Assembly (NCBI GenBank): GCA_001566965.1
Contig: LSNW01000005.1
Coordinates: 1-64,000 of the forward strand
DNA length: 64,000 bases
From: Methylothermaceae bacteria B42
GTDB lineage: Bacteria > Pseudomonadota > Gammaproteobacteria > Methylococcales > Methylothermaceae
Direction of reading: 5' to 3'
The notes under the pieces were generated by a model. It was given only the letters and a program-made list of their open reading frames with translations, was not told where the DNA came from and did no database searches. Below are positions 26,321 to 33,496 of this stretch, piece after piece. A program made the position numbers and the translations under genes. Within the stretch, counting starts at the first letter, position 1. Every line of letters starts with the position of its first letter.

Positions 26321-26899
26321 TTAAAGCAAAAACATCGTTACCAGCTTTTCCAACAACCCTAAAGTCAGCCGCATAAGAAAACCCAAGCCAATAATGGCGA
26401 TAATGGGAGAGAGATCCAATCCTCCAATGGGCGGCAATAGCCTCCGGCAGGGTCTCATCACCGGTTCGGTCAAATAGGATAATAAGGAATAGACAGGATT
26501 ATAGGGATCGGGATTGATCCAGCTAAGGAGCGCCTGGATGATGATGGCAAAAATAAAAACATTAAACGCCAGCTTGACTAGCTGAATGAACGCTACCGCG
26601 GCTAAAGCGCCGACGGCAACCTGACCACCTCCTTGAAGGAAGGCGACTAAATAGTCGCCCAGCATTTGCAATGCGAACATCAAAACCAGCGATGCCGTAT
26701 CCACCCGGCCAAAAGAGGGAATAAAACGGCGCAATATTCTCAGCGGGGGATGGGTAATTTTTACCAGAAATTGGGAAATCGGATTATAAAAATCCGCCTC
26801 CACCAACTGCAGCAGGAATCGAAGCATCACTGCCAGAATATACAGTCCAAATACTGCGTCGATGAGAAATGTCATCGGATTGGCTAGTAAACCGCTCAT
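26321..26899 (-). CDS. yggT: YggT family membrane protein
   Basis: A 192-residue inner-membrane protein with two YGGT repeats, each with paired membrane helices: about 8-30 and 65-85, then 105-130 and 160-185. The first repeat contains FYNPISQFLVKITHPPLRILRRFIP; the second contains YLTEPVMRPCRRLLPP. YggT proteins are linked to osmotic stress and cell-division positioning in various bacteria. It starts directly after the proC stop codon, the usual proC-yggT arrangement. Confidence 0.92.
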   Translation of the reverse strand: MSGLLANPMTFLIDAVFGLYILAVMLRFLLQLVEADFYNPISQFLVKITHPPLRILRRFIPSFGRVDTASLVLMFALQMLGDYLVAFLQGGGQVAVGALAAVAFIQLVKLAFNVFIFAIIIQALLSWINPDPYNPVYSLLSYLTEPVMRPCRRLLPPIGGLDLSPIIAIIGLGFLMRLTLGLLEKLVTMFLL

Positions 26900-27730
26900 T
26901 TAATCTTCTCCTCCCAACTGTTCGGATAATTCTTTTGATCGCTCACACGCAGCAGCCAAGGCCTGCTCCACCATCGCCTCAAAGCCGGAATCTTGAAACA
27001 CAGACAATGCCTTTTCAGTGGTTCCTCCGGGAGAAGTCACGCGAATTCTCAGCTGTTCAGGGCCAAGATCCGACTCAAGCGCCAGCTTGGCGGCTCCCAG
27101 TGCCGTTTGTTCCACCAGTAAACGGGCCACCGACGCATCCAAACCAAGCGCAACCCCGGCTTTTTCCATCATTTCCATTAACAAGAAAAAATAGGCGGGT
27201 CCGCTGCCGGAAACCGCAGTTACCGCGTCCAGTAAAGTTTCCTCTTCCACCCAGACAGTAATGCCCACAGCGCGCAGTAAGGATTCAGCGGACTCTCTTT
27301 GTACTTCAGTCACTAACCCATTGGCGTGCAACCCCGTGGCGGCAGATTGCACTAAAGCGGGCGTATTGGGCATGGCGCGGACAATGGGAACTTCTCCGCC
27401 GAGCCAGCGGGCCAAGGAAGCTTCTCTGATGCCCGCGGCAATTGACACGACCAAGGGCTTTTTTTCCTGAACCTCTGGGGCAATTTCATTGGCTACATCC
27501 CTGATGTGCTGAGGCTTTACCGCCAAAACCACAATATCTGATTGACGAACCAAATCAGCGTTGTTGGAACAAGCAGTAATGCCGTAGTGGGAAGCCAGCT
27601 TTCCCAGCTTTTCATGATCGATATCCACAACCCGAATCTTATCTTTTGGCAACCCATCGGCCACCAGCCCCCCAATCAGGCTAGTTGCCATATTCCCGGC
27701 GCCGATAAATCCAATGACGGCTGCTTGCAT
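26900..27730 (-). CDS. proC: Pyrroline-5-carboxylate reductase
   Basis: Catalyses the last step of proline synthesis, reducing pyrroline-5-carboxylate with NAD(P)H. The 276-residue protein has the dinucleotide-binding GFIGAGNMA (7-15), VRAMPNTPALV, and the C-terminal dimerisation domain with VSGSGPAYFFLLMEMME and VTSPGGTTE. A GGGGAGG ribosome-binding site precedes the ATG. No yggS gene lies upstream as it often does elsewhere; a repeat-rich region is there instead. Confidence 0.95.
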   Translation of the reverse strand: MQAAVIGFIGAGNMATSLIGGLVADGLPKDKIRVVDIDHEKLGKLASHYGITACSNNADLVRQSDIVVLAVKPQHIRDVANEIAPEVQEKKPLVVSIAAGIREASLARWLGGEVPIVRAMPNTPALVQSAATGLHANGLVTEVQRESAESLLRAVGITVWVEEETLLDAVTAVSGSGPAYFFLLMEMMEKAGVALGLDASVARLLVEQTALGAAKLALESDLGPEQLRIRVTSPGGTTEKALSVFQDSGFEAMVEQALAAACERSKELSEQLGGED

Positions 27731-27742
27731 TCATACCTCCCC

Positions 27743-28003
27743 TAGCCCGAATATTGCGCCAGCCGGCTTCAGGCCTTCCAGTAATTTATTGATTAAAAAA
27801 GAAAATGCTTAATTTTCATAAAATTCGTGGGGTATGATTGCCCCTGGCCCGAATCCTATCCCGGCCCTGGCTTGTCCAGGCACGCCTGGACTTGGGCTTC
27901 CTTCAACCCATAGCAACGACGGCTATGGGCCTCAGTCCAGCCCGGCGTCCAACCGCACCTGTCCTGCGCCATCATCCGGGATGCTGGCGCAATATTCGGG
28001 CTA
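27743..28003. repeat. Composite repeat bounded by a 21-bp perfect inverted repeat
   Basis: TAGCCCGAATATTGCGCCAG(C) at 27743-27763 is repeated exactly in reverse at 27983-28003. Inside are CCCGAATCCTATCCCGGC (27848-27865, shared with 55.4 kb), a TCCAGGCACGCCTGGA hairpin, and CCATAGC/GCTATGG arms. The TAGCCCG...CCGGGAT style is a common proteobacterial intergenic repeat family. No convincing gene lies within: an 86-codon frame at 27834-28094 simply reads through it. Confidence 0.7.
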
Positions 28004-28006
28004 CAT

Positions 28007-28032
28007 AAAAAGTGGATGCCTGAAGCATCCAC
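28007..28032 (-). terminator. Rho-independent terminator of the THX gene
   Basis: On the minus strand a perfect 8-bp stem (GTGGATGC / GCATCCAC, five-base loop) is followed at once by five T. It begins eight bases after the stop codon of the small THX gene. Confidence 0.85.
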
Positions 28033-28039
28033 CAATGCA

Positions 28040-28159
28040 TTATTCCGATGACCCGGATTTTGATTTTAACTTCCTGAGTTTTTTGTCCTTCTGACGAGTT
28101 TTTCCATAACTTTTATTCACGATTTTTCCCCGCCGTGTCCTTAAATCACCTTTTCCCAT
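28040..28159 (-). CDS. 30S ribosomal protein THX (small basic protein)
   Basis: A 39-residue very basic protein beginning MGKGDLRTRRGKIVNKSYGK and continuing with TRQKDKKLRKLKSKSGSSE. The start MGKGD.RT.RGKI..SYGK is the signature of THX, a short peptide bound to the 30S head in Thermus and found in many bacteria. A TAAGGAG ribosome-binding site (28167-28173) lies seven bases before the ATG and a strong terminator follows the stop, so it is a complete single-gene unit. It is easily missed because of its length. Confidence 0.85.
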   Translation of the reverse strand: MGKGDLRTRRGKIVNKSYGKTRQKDKKLRKLKSKSGSSE

Positions 28160-28372
28160 TGAACGACTCCTTAACTTTGAAAATTCATCAGCAGTTCATT
28201 TTACAAGCTGATGAACAATGAAAAAAGCAAAGTTTTCAGAAGATTGGCAACTCTCTGGACTAACCCATCCTTATGCCGCATTACCAATACCGGCTTTGTC
28301 TGAAACTGTTTGCCTTTTCCTGTGCCAAAATAGAGTACTTATTAAATAATCATGCCTATAAAATTTGATAGC

Positions 28373-28505
28373 TTGGGATTTCTTTAAGTACTTGGGGTGG
28401 TTCTTCCGTGGGTGTTGGCGGCCTGGATGGCCGCCATCAAGTCCTCAGGGATGAGTTTATGACGTCCCACGGAAGAACCACCCCAGCACCTAGCTGTGTA
28501 AATTA
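28373..28505. repeat. Dispersed palindromic element, copy 3 (19-bp perfect arms)
   Basis: Arms at 28394-28412 and 28466-28484 are perfect 19-bp inverted repeats (GGGGTGGTTCTTCCGTGGG). The centre has the family core GGCGGCCTGGATGGCCGCC, then CTCAGGGATGAGTTTATGAC. Similarity to the 31.4-kb copy continues outside the arms: ATTTCTTTAAG on the left, and CCCCAGCA then GCTGTGTAAA on the right. Confidence 0.8.
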
Positions 28506-28525
28506 TGGGCAAGACAAAATTAACC

Positions 28526-29134
28526 ATGACAATACCACCCAATCAGATTACCGGCCTGGTCTTGGCTGGAGGCCGGGCCAAACGCATGAATACTCAAGAC
28601 AAGGGCTTGATAGATTGCGCCGGCCGACCGCTCATTAGCTATGCCATTGACGTATTAAATCAAGTCTGTAGCGATATATTGATCAACGCTAACCGTTCCC
28701 TCGAGCAATATAAAACATTTGGGATGCCTGTCATTCAAGACGCCACTACTACCTTTGATGGCCCGTTGGCGGGTATTCTGGCCGGGCTTAATGTGGCTTC
28801 CACACCATATTTAATTTCCATCCCCTGCGATTGTCCGAAACTGGAAGCCGATACGCTTAGGCGCTTGGTTCAGGCCCTGGAAACAAAGAATGGGGAAATT
28901 TCCATGCCCCACGATGGTAGCAGAGCCCATCCTGTCATCATGGCGCTGCGCACCCATCTCGCCCCAAGTTTGTCCGCCCAGCTTGCCGCGGGAGAAAGAA
29001 AAATTGACCGTTGGACCCAAAAACACGAATGTGTGTTAATCGATTGCAGTGATAATCCGGATCAATTCTTGAATGTCAATACGCCTGAAGATTTACAGCA
29101 GATGGAACATCAGTTGCGGACAAAACCGTCATGA
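28526..29134 (+). CDS. mobA: Molybdenum cofactor guanylyltransferase
   Basis: Links GMP to molybdopterin to form the bis-MGD cofactor of DMSO-reductase-family enzymes such as formate dehydrogenase. The 202-residue protein has the nucleotide-binding LVLAGGRAKRM near the N terminus, DKGL, and IPCDCPKL in place of the usual metal-binding D-x-P region. The start at 28526 is preferred because an ATG at 28505 lies in the conserved flank of the neighbouring repeat. It overlaps fdhD by four bases. Confidence 0.92.
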   Translation: MTIPPNQITGLVLAGGRAKRMNTQDKGLIDCAGRPLISYAIDVLNQVCSDILINANRSLEQYKTFGMPVIQDATTTFDGPLAGILAGLNVASTPYLISIPCDCPKLEADTLRRLVQALETKNGEISMPHDGSRAHPVIMALRTHLAPSLSAQLAAGERKIDRWTQKHECVLIDCSDNPDQFLNVNTPEDLQQMEHQLRTKPS

Positions 29135-29964
29135 GCAAACCAGACATTCTCATGACCCGCGCCGGGCTTGCTTCCGCAGTGCCTGCCACAGCTTACGATG
29201 AATACGGCCGACTCCGGGAACTCTCCCTGGCCGCTGAAAGAGCGTTGACAATCTATTTGGACAAGCAGGAAATCGTCACTTTGATGACTATTGGCACCCA
29301 CCCTGAACTATTGACCCTGGGTTATCTGCGCAATCAAGGGCTAGTGCCAAATCTGGAAGACATCCTCGCCGTTCAGGTGGACTGGGAGGTGGAAGCAGTG
29401 GCGGTAACCACAAAAACGCCCAATCTTCCGCAAGTAGCAGAAAAGCTGTCTCGCCGGACTGTCACTACTGGCTGCGGTCAGGGCACGGTATTCGGCCGTT
29501 TACAGGATGAACTGGAAAAAATCCGGTTAACCCCATCCCCTGTCAAACAATCCACCCTCTATGATTTGCTTGCCAATATCCGTCATTACAATGAAGTATA
29601 CAAACAAGCCGGCGCGGTCCACGGATGCGCCCTATGCAAGGAAAGCGAAATCCTGTTTTTCTGCGAAGATGTGGGACGCCACAATGCCGTGGATGCCATC
29701 GCCGGATTCATGTGGCTGGAAGATATCAGGGGCGATGACAAAATCTTCTATACCACCGGGCGATTAACCTCGGAAATGGTCATCAAAGCCGCGCAAATGA
29801 AAATCCCTGTCATCCTTTCCCGTTCCGGGACGACGCAAATGGGACTGGAGATGGCAAAAAAAATCGGCATGACACTAATTTCCCGGGCAAAAGGCAAGCA
29901 TTTTCTGGTACTCAACGGCGTGGAAAATGTCGGCTACGACGCAACGCTCCCCGAAAAAGATTAA
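29131..29964 (+). CDS. fdhD: Formate dehydrogenase accessory sulfurtransferase FdhD
   Basis: Passes sulfur from IscS to the molybdenum cofactor of formate dehydrogenase. Family features over 277 residues include TIGTHPELLTLGYLRNQG, VTTGCGQG (112-118), EDVGRHNAVDAI (179-190), TTGRLTSEMVIKAA and LSRSGTTQMG. The usual CxxC near residue 120 is absent, leaving a single Cys115, but CALC (166-169) lies just before the GRHNAVD motif. Coupling to mobA implies a Mo- or W-dependent formate dehydrogenase elsewhere in the genome. Confidence 0.92.
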   Translation: MSKPDILMTRAGLASAVPATAYDEYGRLRELSLAAERALTIYLDKQEIVTLMTIGTHPELLTLGYLRNQGLVPNLEDILAVQVDWEVEAVAVTTKTPNLPQVAEKLSRRTVTTGCGQGTVFGRLQDELEKIRLTPSPVKQSTLYDLLANIRHYNEVYKQAGAVHGCALCKESEILFFCEDVGRHNAVDAIAGFMWLEDIRGDDKIFYTTGRLTSEMVIKAAQMKIPVILSRSGTTQMGLEMAKKIGMTLISRAKGKHFLVLNGVENVGYDATLPEKD

Positions 29965-31298
29965 TTATCTTCTTCGAAGAAAAACCGTTTTTCTCCAAAT
30001 GCAGGCTTTAACTGATCTATCCAGGTGGCCTGGGCGTCAAAGCGGGCGAAAAACGGCCGCTGGACCCAATCAGGATTGCGGCCCTGTAAAAACCTGAGCA
30101 CAAACACTTTCTCGCCCTGGATTTCCGTTACCCCTTGGATTTCCACTTTCCCCGGCGTCGCGCTCATGCTTGGCCCCCGTGCGCTGCGCCCCAATCCAGA
30201 AACTTGTTGGATAGCTTGACGATAGATCTGCCAGCATTTCTCTAACGGCACTTCAAAATAATGGCGGGCCCCAGTATCCCGTTCCACGAACATGTAATAA
30301 GGGATAATCCCCAATGATACCTGGCTACGCCACATTCTCGCCCAGACATCCGGGTCATCATTGATACGCGCCAGCACCGGTCCTTGAGAACGAATGACCG
30401 CCCCTGTGCTTCTCACCTTGGCAATAGCCTCGTGCGCGGCATCGGTTTCCAGTTCCCGCCAATGGTTGTAATGGGCCATGAGGGCTACGTGTTTGCCCGC
30501 CTGACTGATTCGTTCCAGCAAGCGCAGTAAATCATCAGCGTCGTCATCGCTCAAAAAACGGTAGGGCCAATAGGTCAATGCTTTGGTTCCAATACGGATG
30601 GTTCGAATATGGTCGAATTCCTGGGTGAGCAAGGGTTCAAGGTAGGCTGCCAGGTGGCGGGTTCGCATCACCATGGGATCGCCGCCCGTTATCAGCAGGT
30701 CCGTTACCTCGTGATGGTTGCGCAAATAGTCCAGCAACGCTTGGTTTTCCCGGGTTGCGATGCGTAATGCTTTGTCACCCACAAACTGCGCCCAGCGAAA
30801 ACAGAAGGTGCAATAGCTGTGACAGGTTTGGCCCTGGCTGGGAAAGAAAAGCACCGTTTCCCGGTACTTATGCTGAATCCCGTCAATGATTTTACCGTTA
30901 CTTTGCTTCGGTCTGTTCAGCGCCAATTGTCCTGCCGGATGGGGATTGAGGCGATCTCGGATTTGGGTGGCCAAGTCATGAATCGTCTTTTTATCAGCCT
31001 GCTTTTTCAGCAAATCCGCCATGGCATTGAAGTCATCTTCCGCCAACATCCGGCGCTGGGGAAAGGTCAATTTGAAAATGGGGTCCTCAGGCACCCGATT
31101 CCAATCAATGAGCTGTTCCACCACATAGCGGTTAACCCGAAACGGCAGCACCTGGGCCACCACCTGCATGTCGAAGCGGAACTGCGGGGCAAACCTTCGC
31201 AACGGCTCAATTCGGTTATTTTCCAGATCCCCAAGTGTATAAATCTCTAACTTGGGATTGGGCGCTAGGGAGGAAGGATAACCGGAAAAATATTTCAT
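29961..31298 (-). CDS. KamA-family radical SAM aminomutase-like protein
   Basis: A 445-residue radical SAM and PLP enzyme of the lysine 2,3-aminomutase family. The cluster motif is C159-x3-C163-x2-C166 (QTCHSYCTFCFRW), followed by LLITGGDPM, with the probable PLP lysine in SATPGKVEIQG. It is longer than the EpmB type (about 340) and has an N-terminal domain of about 140 residues. The substrate could be lysine, glutamate or another amino acid; it is not clearly EpmB. It is convergent with fdhD, overlapping by four bases, and a palindromic repeat lies in its upstream region. Confidence 0.82.
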   Translation of the reverse strand: MKYFSGYPSSLAPNPKLEIYTLGDLENNRIEPLRRFAPQFRFDMQVVAQVLPFRVNRYVVEQLIDWNRVPEDPIFKLTFPQRRMLAEDDFNAMADLLKKQADKKTIHDLATQIRDRLNPHPAGQLALNRPKQSNGKIIDGIQHKYRETVLFFPSQGQTCHSYCTFCFRWAQFVGDKALRIATRENQALLDYLRNHHEVTDLLITGGDPMVMRTRHLAAYLEPLLTQEFDHIRTIRIGTKALTYWPYRFLSDDDADDLLRLLERISQAGKHVALMAHYNHWRELETDAAHEAIAKVRSTGAVIRSQGPVLARINDDPDVWARMWRSQVSLGIIPYYMFVERDTGARHYFEVPLEKCWQIYRQAIQQVSGLGRSARGPSMSATPGKVEIQGVTEIQGEKVFVLRFLQGRNPDWVQRPFFARFDAQATWIDQLKPAFGEKRFFFEEDN

Positions 31299-31321
31299 TA
31301 AATACCTATTCTTTCAGTTTG

Positions 31322-31461
31322 ATATTTCTTTAAGGTGTTGGGGGAGTTCTTCCGGGTGTTAGTGGCATGGATGGCCGCTATCAACCTCTCAAGGATGGGT
31401 TCACAGTGTCCCTCGGAAGAACTCCCCCAGCATCTATGCTGTGTAAAATTGATAGGCAAGT
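31322..31461. repeat. Dispersed palindromic element, copy 4 (16-bp perfect arms)
   Basis: Arms at 31339-31354 and 31414-31429 are perfect 16-bp inverted repeats (TGGGGGAGTTCTTCCG). The centre has GGCATGGATGGCCGCTATCA and CTCAAGGATGGGTTCACAG. Flanks ATTTCTTTAAGG and CCCCAGCATCTATGCTGTGT are shared with the 28.4-kb copy, so the repeat unit is about 130-140 bp. Confidence 0.8.
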
Positions 31462-31471
31462 TTCAGAAATT

Positions 31472-31840
31472 TCAAGCATTGGCAACAGCAATAACATATT
31501 CAGACACTATTGTACCTTTGATCAAATGCTCCTGGATGATGCGCTCCAACACCTCCGGGGTACAGGAGTGGTACCACACGCCTTCCGGATATACCACCGC
31601 TACCGGTCCCTTCATGCACACCCGCAAACAATTGGCCTTGGTGCGCTGTATGCCACCCGCGCCGGCCAGATTCAATTCATCCAGCCGGCATTTGAGATAA
31701 TTCCATGATTCCAACCCCACTTCTTTGCTGCAGCACTTGGGTTCGCTGGGTTCACAACACAAAAAAATATGATGGCGGGTCTTTTCCAACCCCAATTTTC
31801 CAACAACCTCCATTAAACGATTATCCAAGTCTGTCATCAT
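31472..31840 (-). CDS. Thioredoxin-like [2Fe-2S] ferredoxin
   Basis: A 122-residue protein of the thioredoxin-fold [2Fe-2S] ferredoxin type. Candidate ligands are the [10 protein letters not shown] region (28-37) and NCLRVC (about 70-75), followed by the family's [21 protein letters not shown]. Such proteins move single electrons; the partner is unknown. An AGAGGTGA ribosome-binding site precedes the ATG. It lies 12 bases after the PIN-DegT gene and is probably co-transcribed with it. Confidence 0.85.
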   Translation of the reverse strand: MMTDLDNRLMEVVGKLGLEKTRHHIFLCCEPSEPKCCSKEVGLESWNYLKCRLDELNLAGAGGIQRTKANCLRVCMKGPVAVVYPEGVWYHSCTPEVLERIIQEHLIKGTIVSEYVIAVANA

Positions 31841-31852
31841 GTCACCTCTTAT

Positions 31853-33379
31853 TTATTCCAATGTTTGTAATAATTTTTCAACTACCCGCCGCTGGCGGGA
31901 CGGAGACAAATCCGGGCCCATTGGCAAACTCAGTACCCTGCGCGACAATTTTTCCGCCACCGGAAAAGCCCCTTCGCCATATCCTAAATCCACAAACACC
32001 GGCTGATAATGGATGGGCAAGGGATAATGCACCGCCGTGGGAATTCCTGCTTTATTCAGACGGTGGACTACTTGCTCCCGGTCTTCAATTTGCACTGTAT
32101 ACTGCCCGTACACAGAAGTATTGTAAGGTTCTATATAGGGCACTATGACTTCAGTATTCGCCAACATTTGGGAATAACGGGCGGCAATCTCCCGGCGCCG
32201 TTCCAACTCCCAAGCAAATTGACCCAGTTTAGCAAGCAATACCGCCGCCTGAAGCGTGTCCAGCCGGCCATTGATGCCCAATCTTTGATGTTGGTATCGG
32301 CGCTTCTGGCCATGCGCTCGAATCTGGCGCATGACTTCAGCAAGCGCGGCGTCACGGGTAAATATAGCGCCACCATCTCCATACCCCCCCAATGGCTTGC
32401 TGGGGAAAAAGCTGGTCACGCCTATTTGGGTCAGGCCGCAGGAACGTCTCCCCTTGTATTCGGCGCCAAAGCTCTGACATCCATCTTCAATCACTGGCAA
32501 TCGAGATTTTTCGGCAATTTCATTAATCCGGTCAAAATCCGCGCATTGCCCATAAAGACTGACAGGGATAATGGCGCGGGTCCGGGGGGTAATTGCCGCC
32601 TCTATTCCGGATGGATCCAGGTTATAGGTTTTGGGGTCAATATCCACAAAACACGGCCTGGCGCCTGTCAAGGCAATGGCTTCAGCGGTGGCAATGAAAG
32701 TAAACGGCGTGGTGATGACTTCATCCCCAGGGCCGATACCCAGGGCCATTAGGGCAATAAACAGGGCATCTGTTCCGCTGCTGACGGTGATGCAATGGGA
32801 AACGCCCACGAAATCGGCCAGTCTGGATTCCAGTTCGGCCACTTCCGGGCCAAGCACATAGCGGCCGTGACGGAGTACGGCTTCTATTCCCCGCTCCAGA
32901 TGAGGCCGCAGCCGTGCTTGTTGGGCGGCGAGATCGATAAACGGCATCGGTTGGTTGATCGTCTCCCGCTCCAGTTCAGCCAAGGCTTTCTCAGGCAATA
33001 CCACGGGTTTCTCTCCCAGGGTATCGAAGTTTTCATCCTGGCTGACAATATAAGTCTGGTCATCCGGAAGGCTGCGGGCCGCGGCGGCTACTTGGGCTTG
33101 AACGGGATTGCGGGCGTGCAAAAAAACCTCCTGCTGCTCGAAACCGTGATCGCTCAGGATATTTGCCCGCGCCAACAAGCCCCGCCAAAAATCTGGATCT
33201 CCTTCCCGGCATGATTCAATGGCGCGAGCCACATAAGACAAGGTCGCCGCTGTCAGCCAGATTTTTACCCCAGATTCAGCGGCCCTTGACAACAATGTTG
33301 AAACCGTCGAAGAACCATCAACCGCCCACGCCTGCGCCAAGTCGGGATCCAAAACCCAGTGTTTTTGAACTTTTGCCAC
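31853..33379 (-). CDS. PIN-like domain fused to DegT/DnrJ/EryC1 aminotransferase
   Basis: A 508-residue two-part protein. Residues 145-508 form a complete PLP-dependent DegT/DnrJ/EryC1/StrS aminotransferase: MPFIDLAAQQARLRPHLERG, SSGTDALFIALMALGIGPGD, IEDGCQSFGAEYKGR and the PLP Lys328 in FFPSKPLGGYGDGG. It is closest in style to WbpE/WlbC sugar aminotransferases. Residues 1-130 look like a PIN-type nuclease fold: LDPDLAQAW, LTAATLSYVARAIESC, and ARSLPDDQTYIVSQDENFDTL with acidic residues at 11, 13, 106-107 and 115-119. The start is GTG. The fusion is in one frame with no sign of frameshift. The aminotransferase call is firm; the PIN call is by pattern only. Confidence 0.85.
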   Translation of the reverse strand: MAKVQKHWVLDPDLAQAWAVDGSSTVSTLLSRAAESGVKIWLTAATLSYVARAIESCREGDPDFWRGLLARANILSDHGFEQQEVFLHARNPVQAQVAAAARSLPDDQTYIVSQDENFDTLGEKPVVLPEKALAELERETINQPMPFIDLAAQQARLRPHLERGIEAVLRHGRYVLGPEVAELESRLADFVGVSHCITVSSGTDALFIALMALGIGPGDEVITTPFTFIATAEAIALTGARPCFVDIDPKTYNLDPSGIEAAITPRTRAIIPVSLYGQCADFDRINEIAEKSRLPVIEDGCQSFGAEYKGRRSCGLTQIGVTSFFPSKPLGGYGDGGAIFTRDAALAEVMRQIRAHGQKRRYQHQRLGINGRLDTLQAAVLLAKLGQFAWELERRREIAARYSQMLANTEVIVPYIEPYNTSVYGQYTVQIEDREQVVHRLNKAGIPTAVHYPLPIHYQPVFVDLGYGEGAFPVAEKLSRRVLSLPMGPDLSPSRQRRVVEKLLQTLE

Positions 33380-33496
33380 GTCTCAGATTCTCTTGGTTTA
33401 GGTCTTGCCGGAAGCAATGGACACTTCCACCGCCATCGCGCACAATAAATTCATGTACGTTACCCAATTTGCCCGGCATGGGCAACATCACCACCA

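Noticed and set aside
27834-28094. An 86-codon frame upstream of proC
   Set aside because: Reads through the composite repeat and over the THX gene on the opposite strand.
28505-28525. Upstream ATG for mobA
   Set aside because: The ATG falls in the conserved flank of the repeat, seven codons before a better start.
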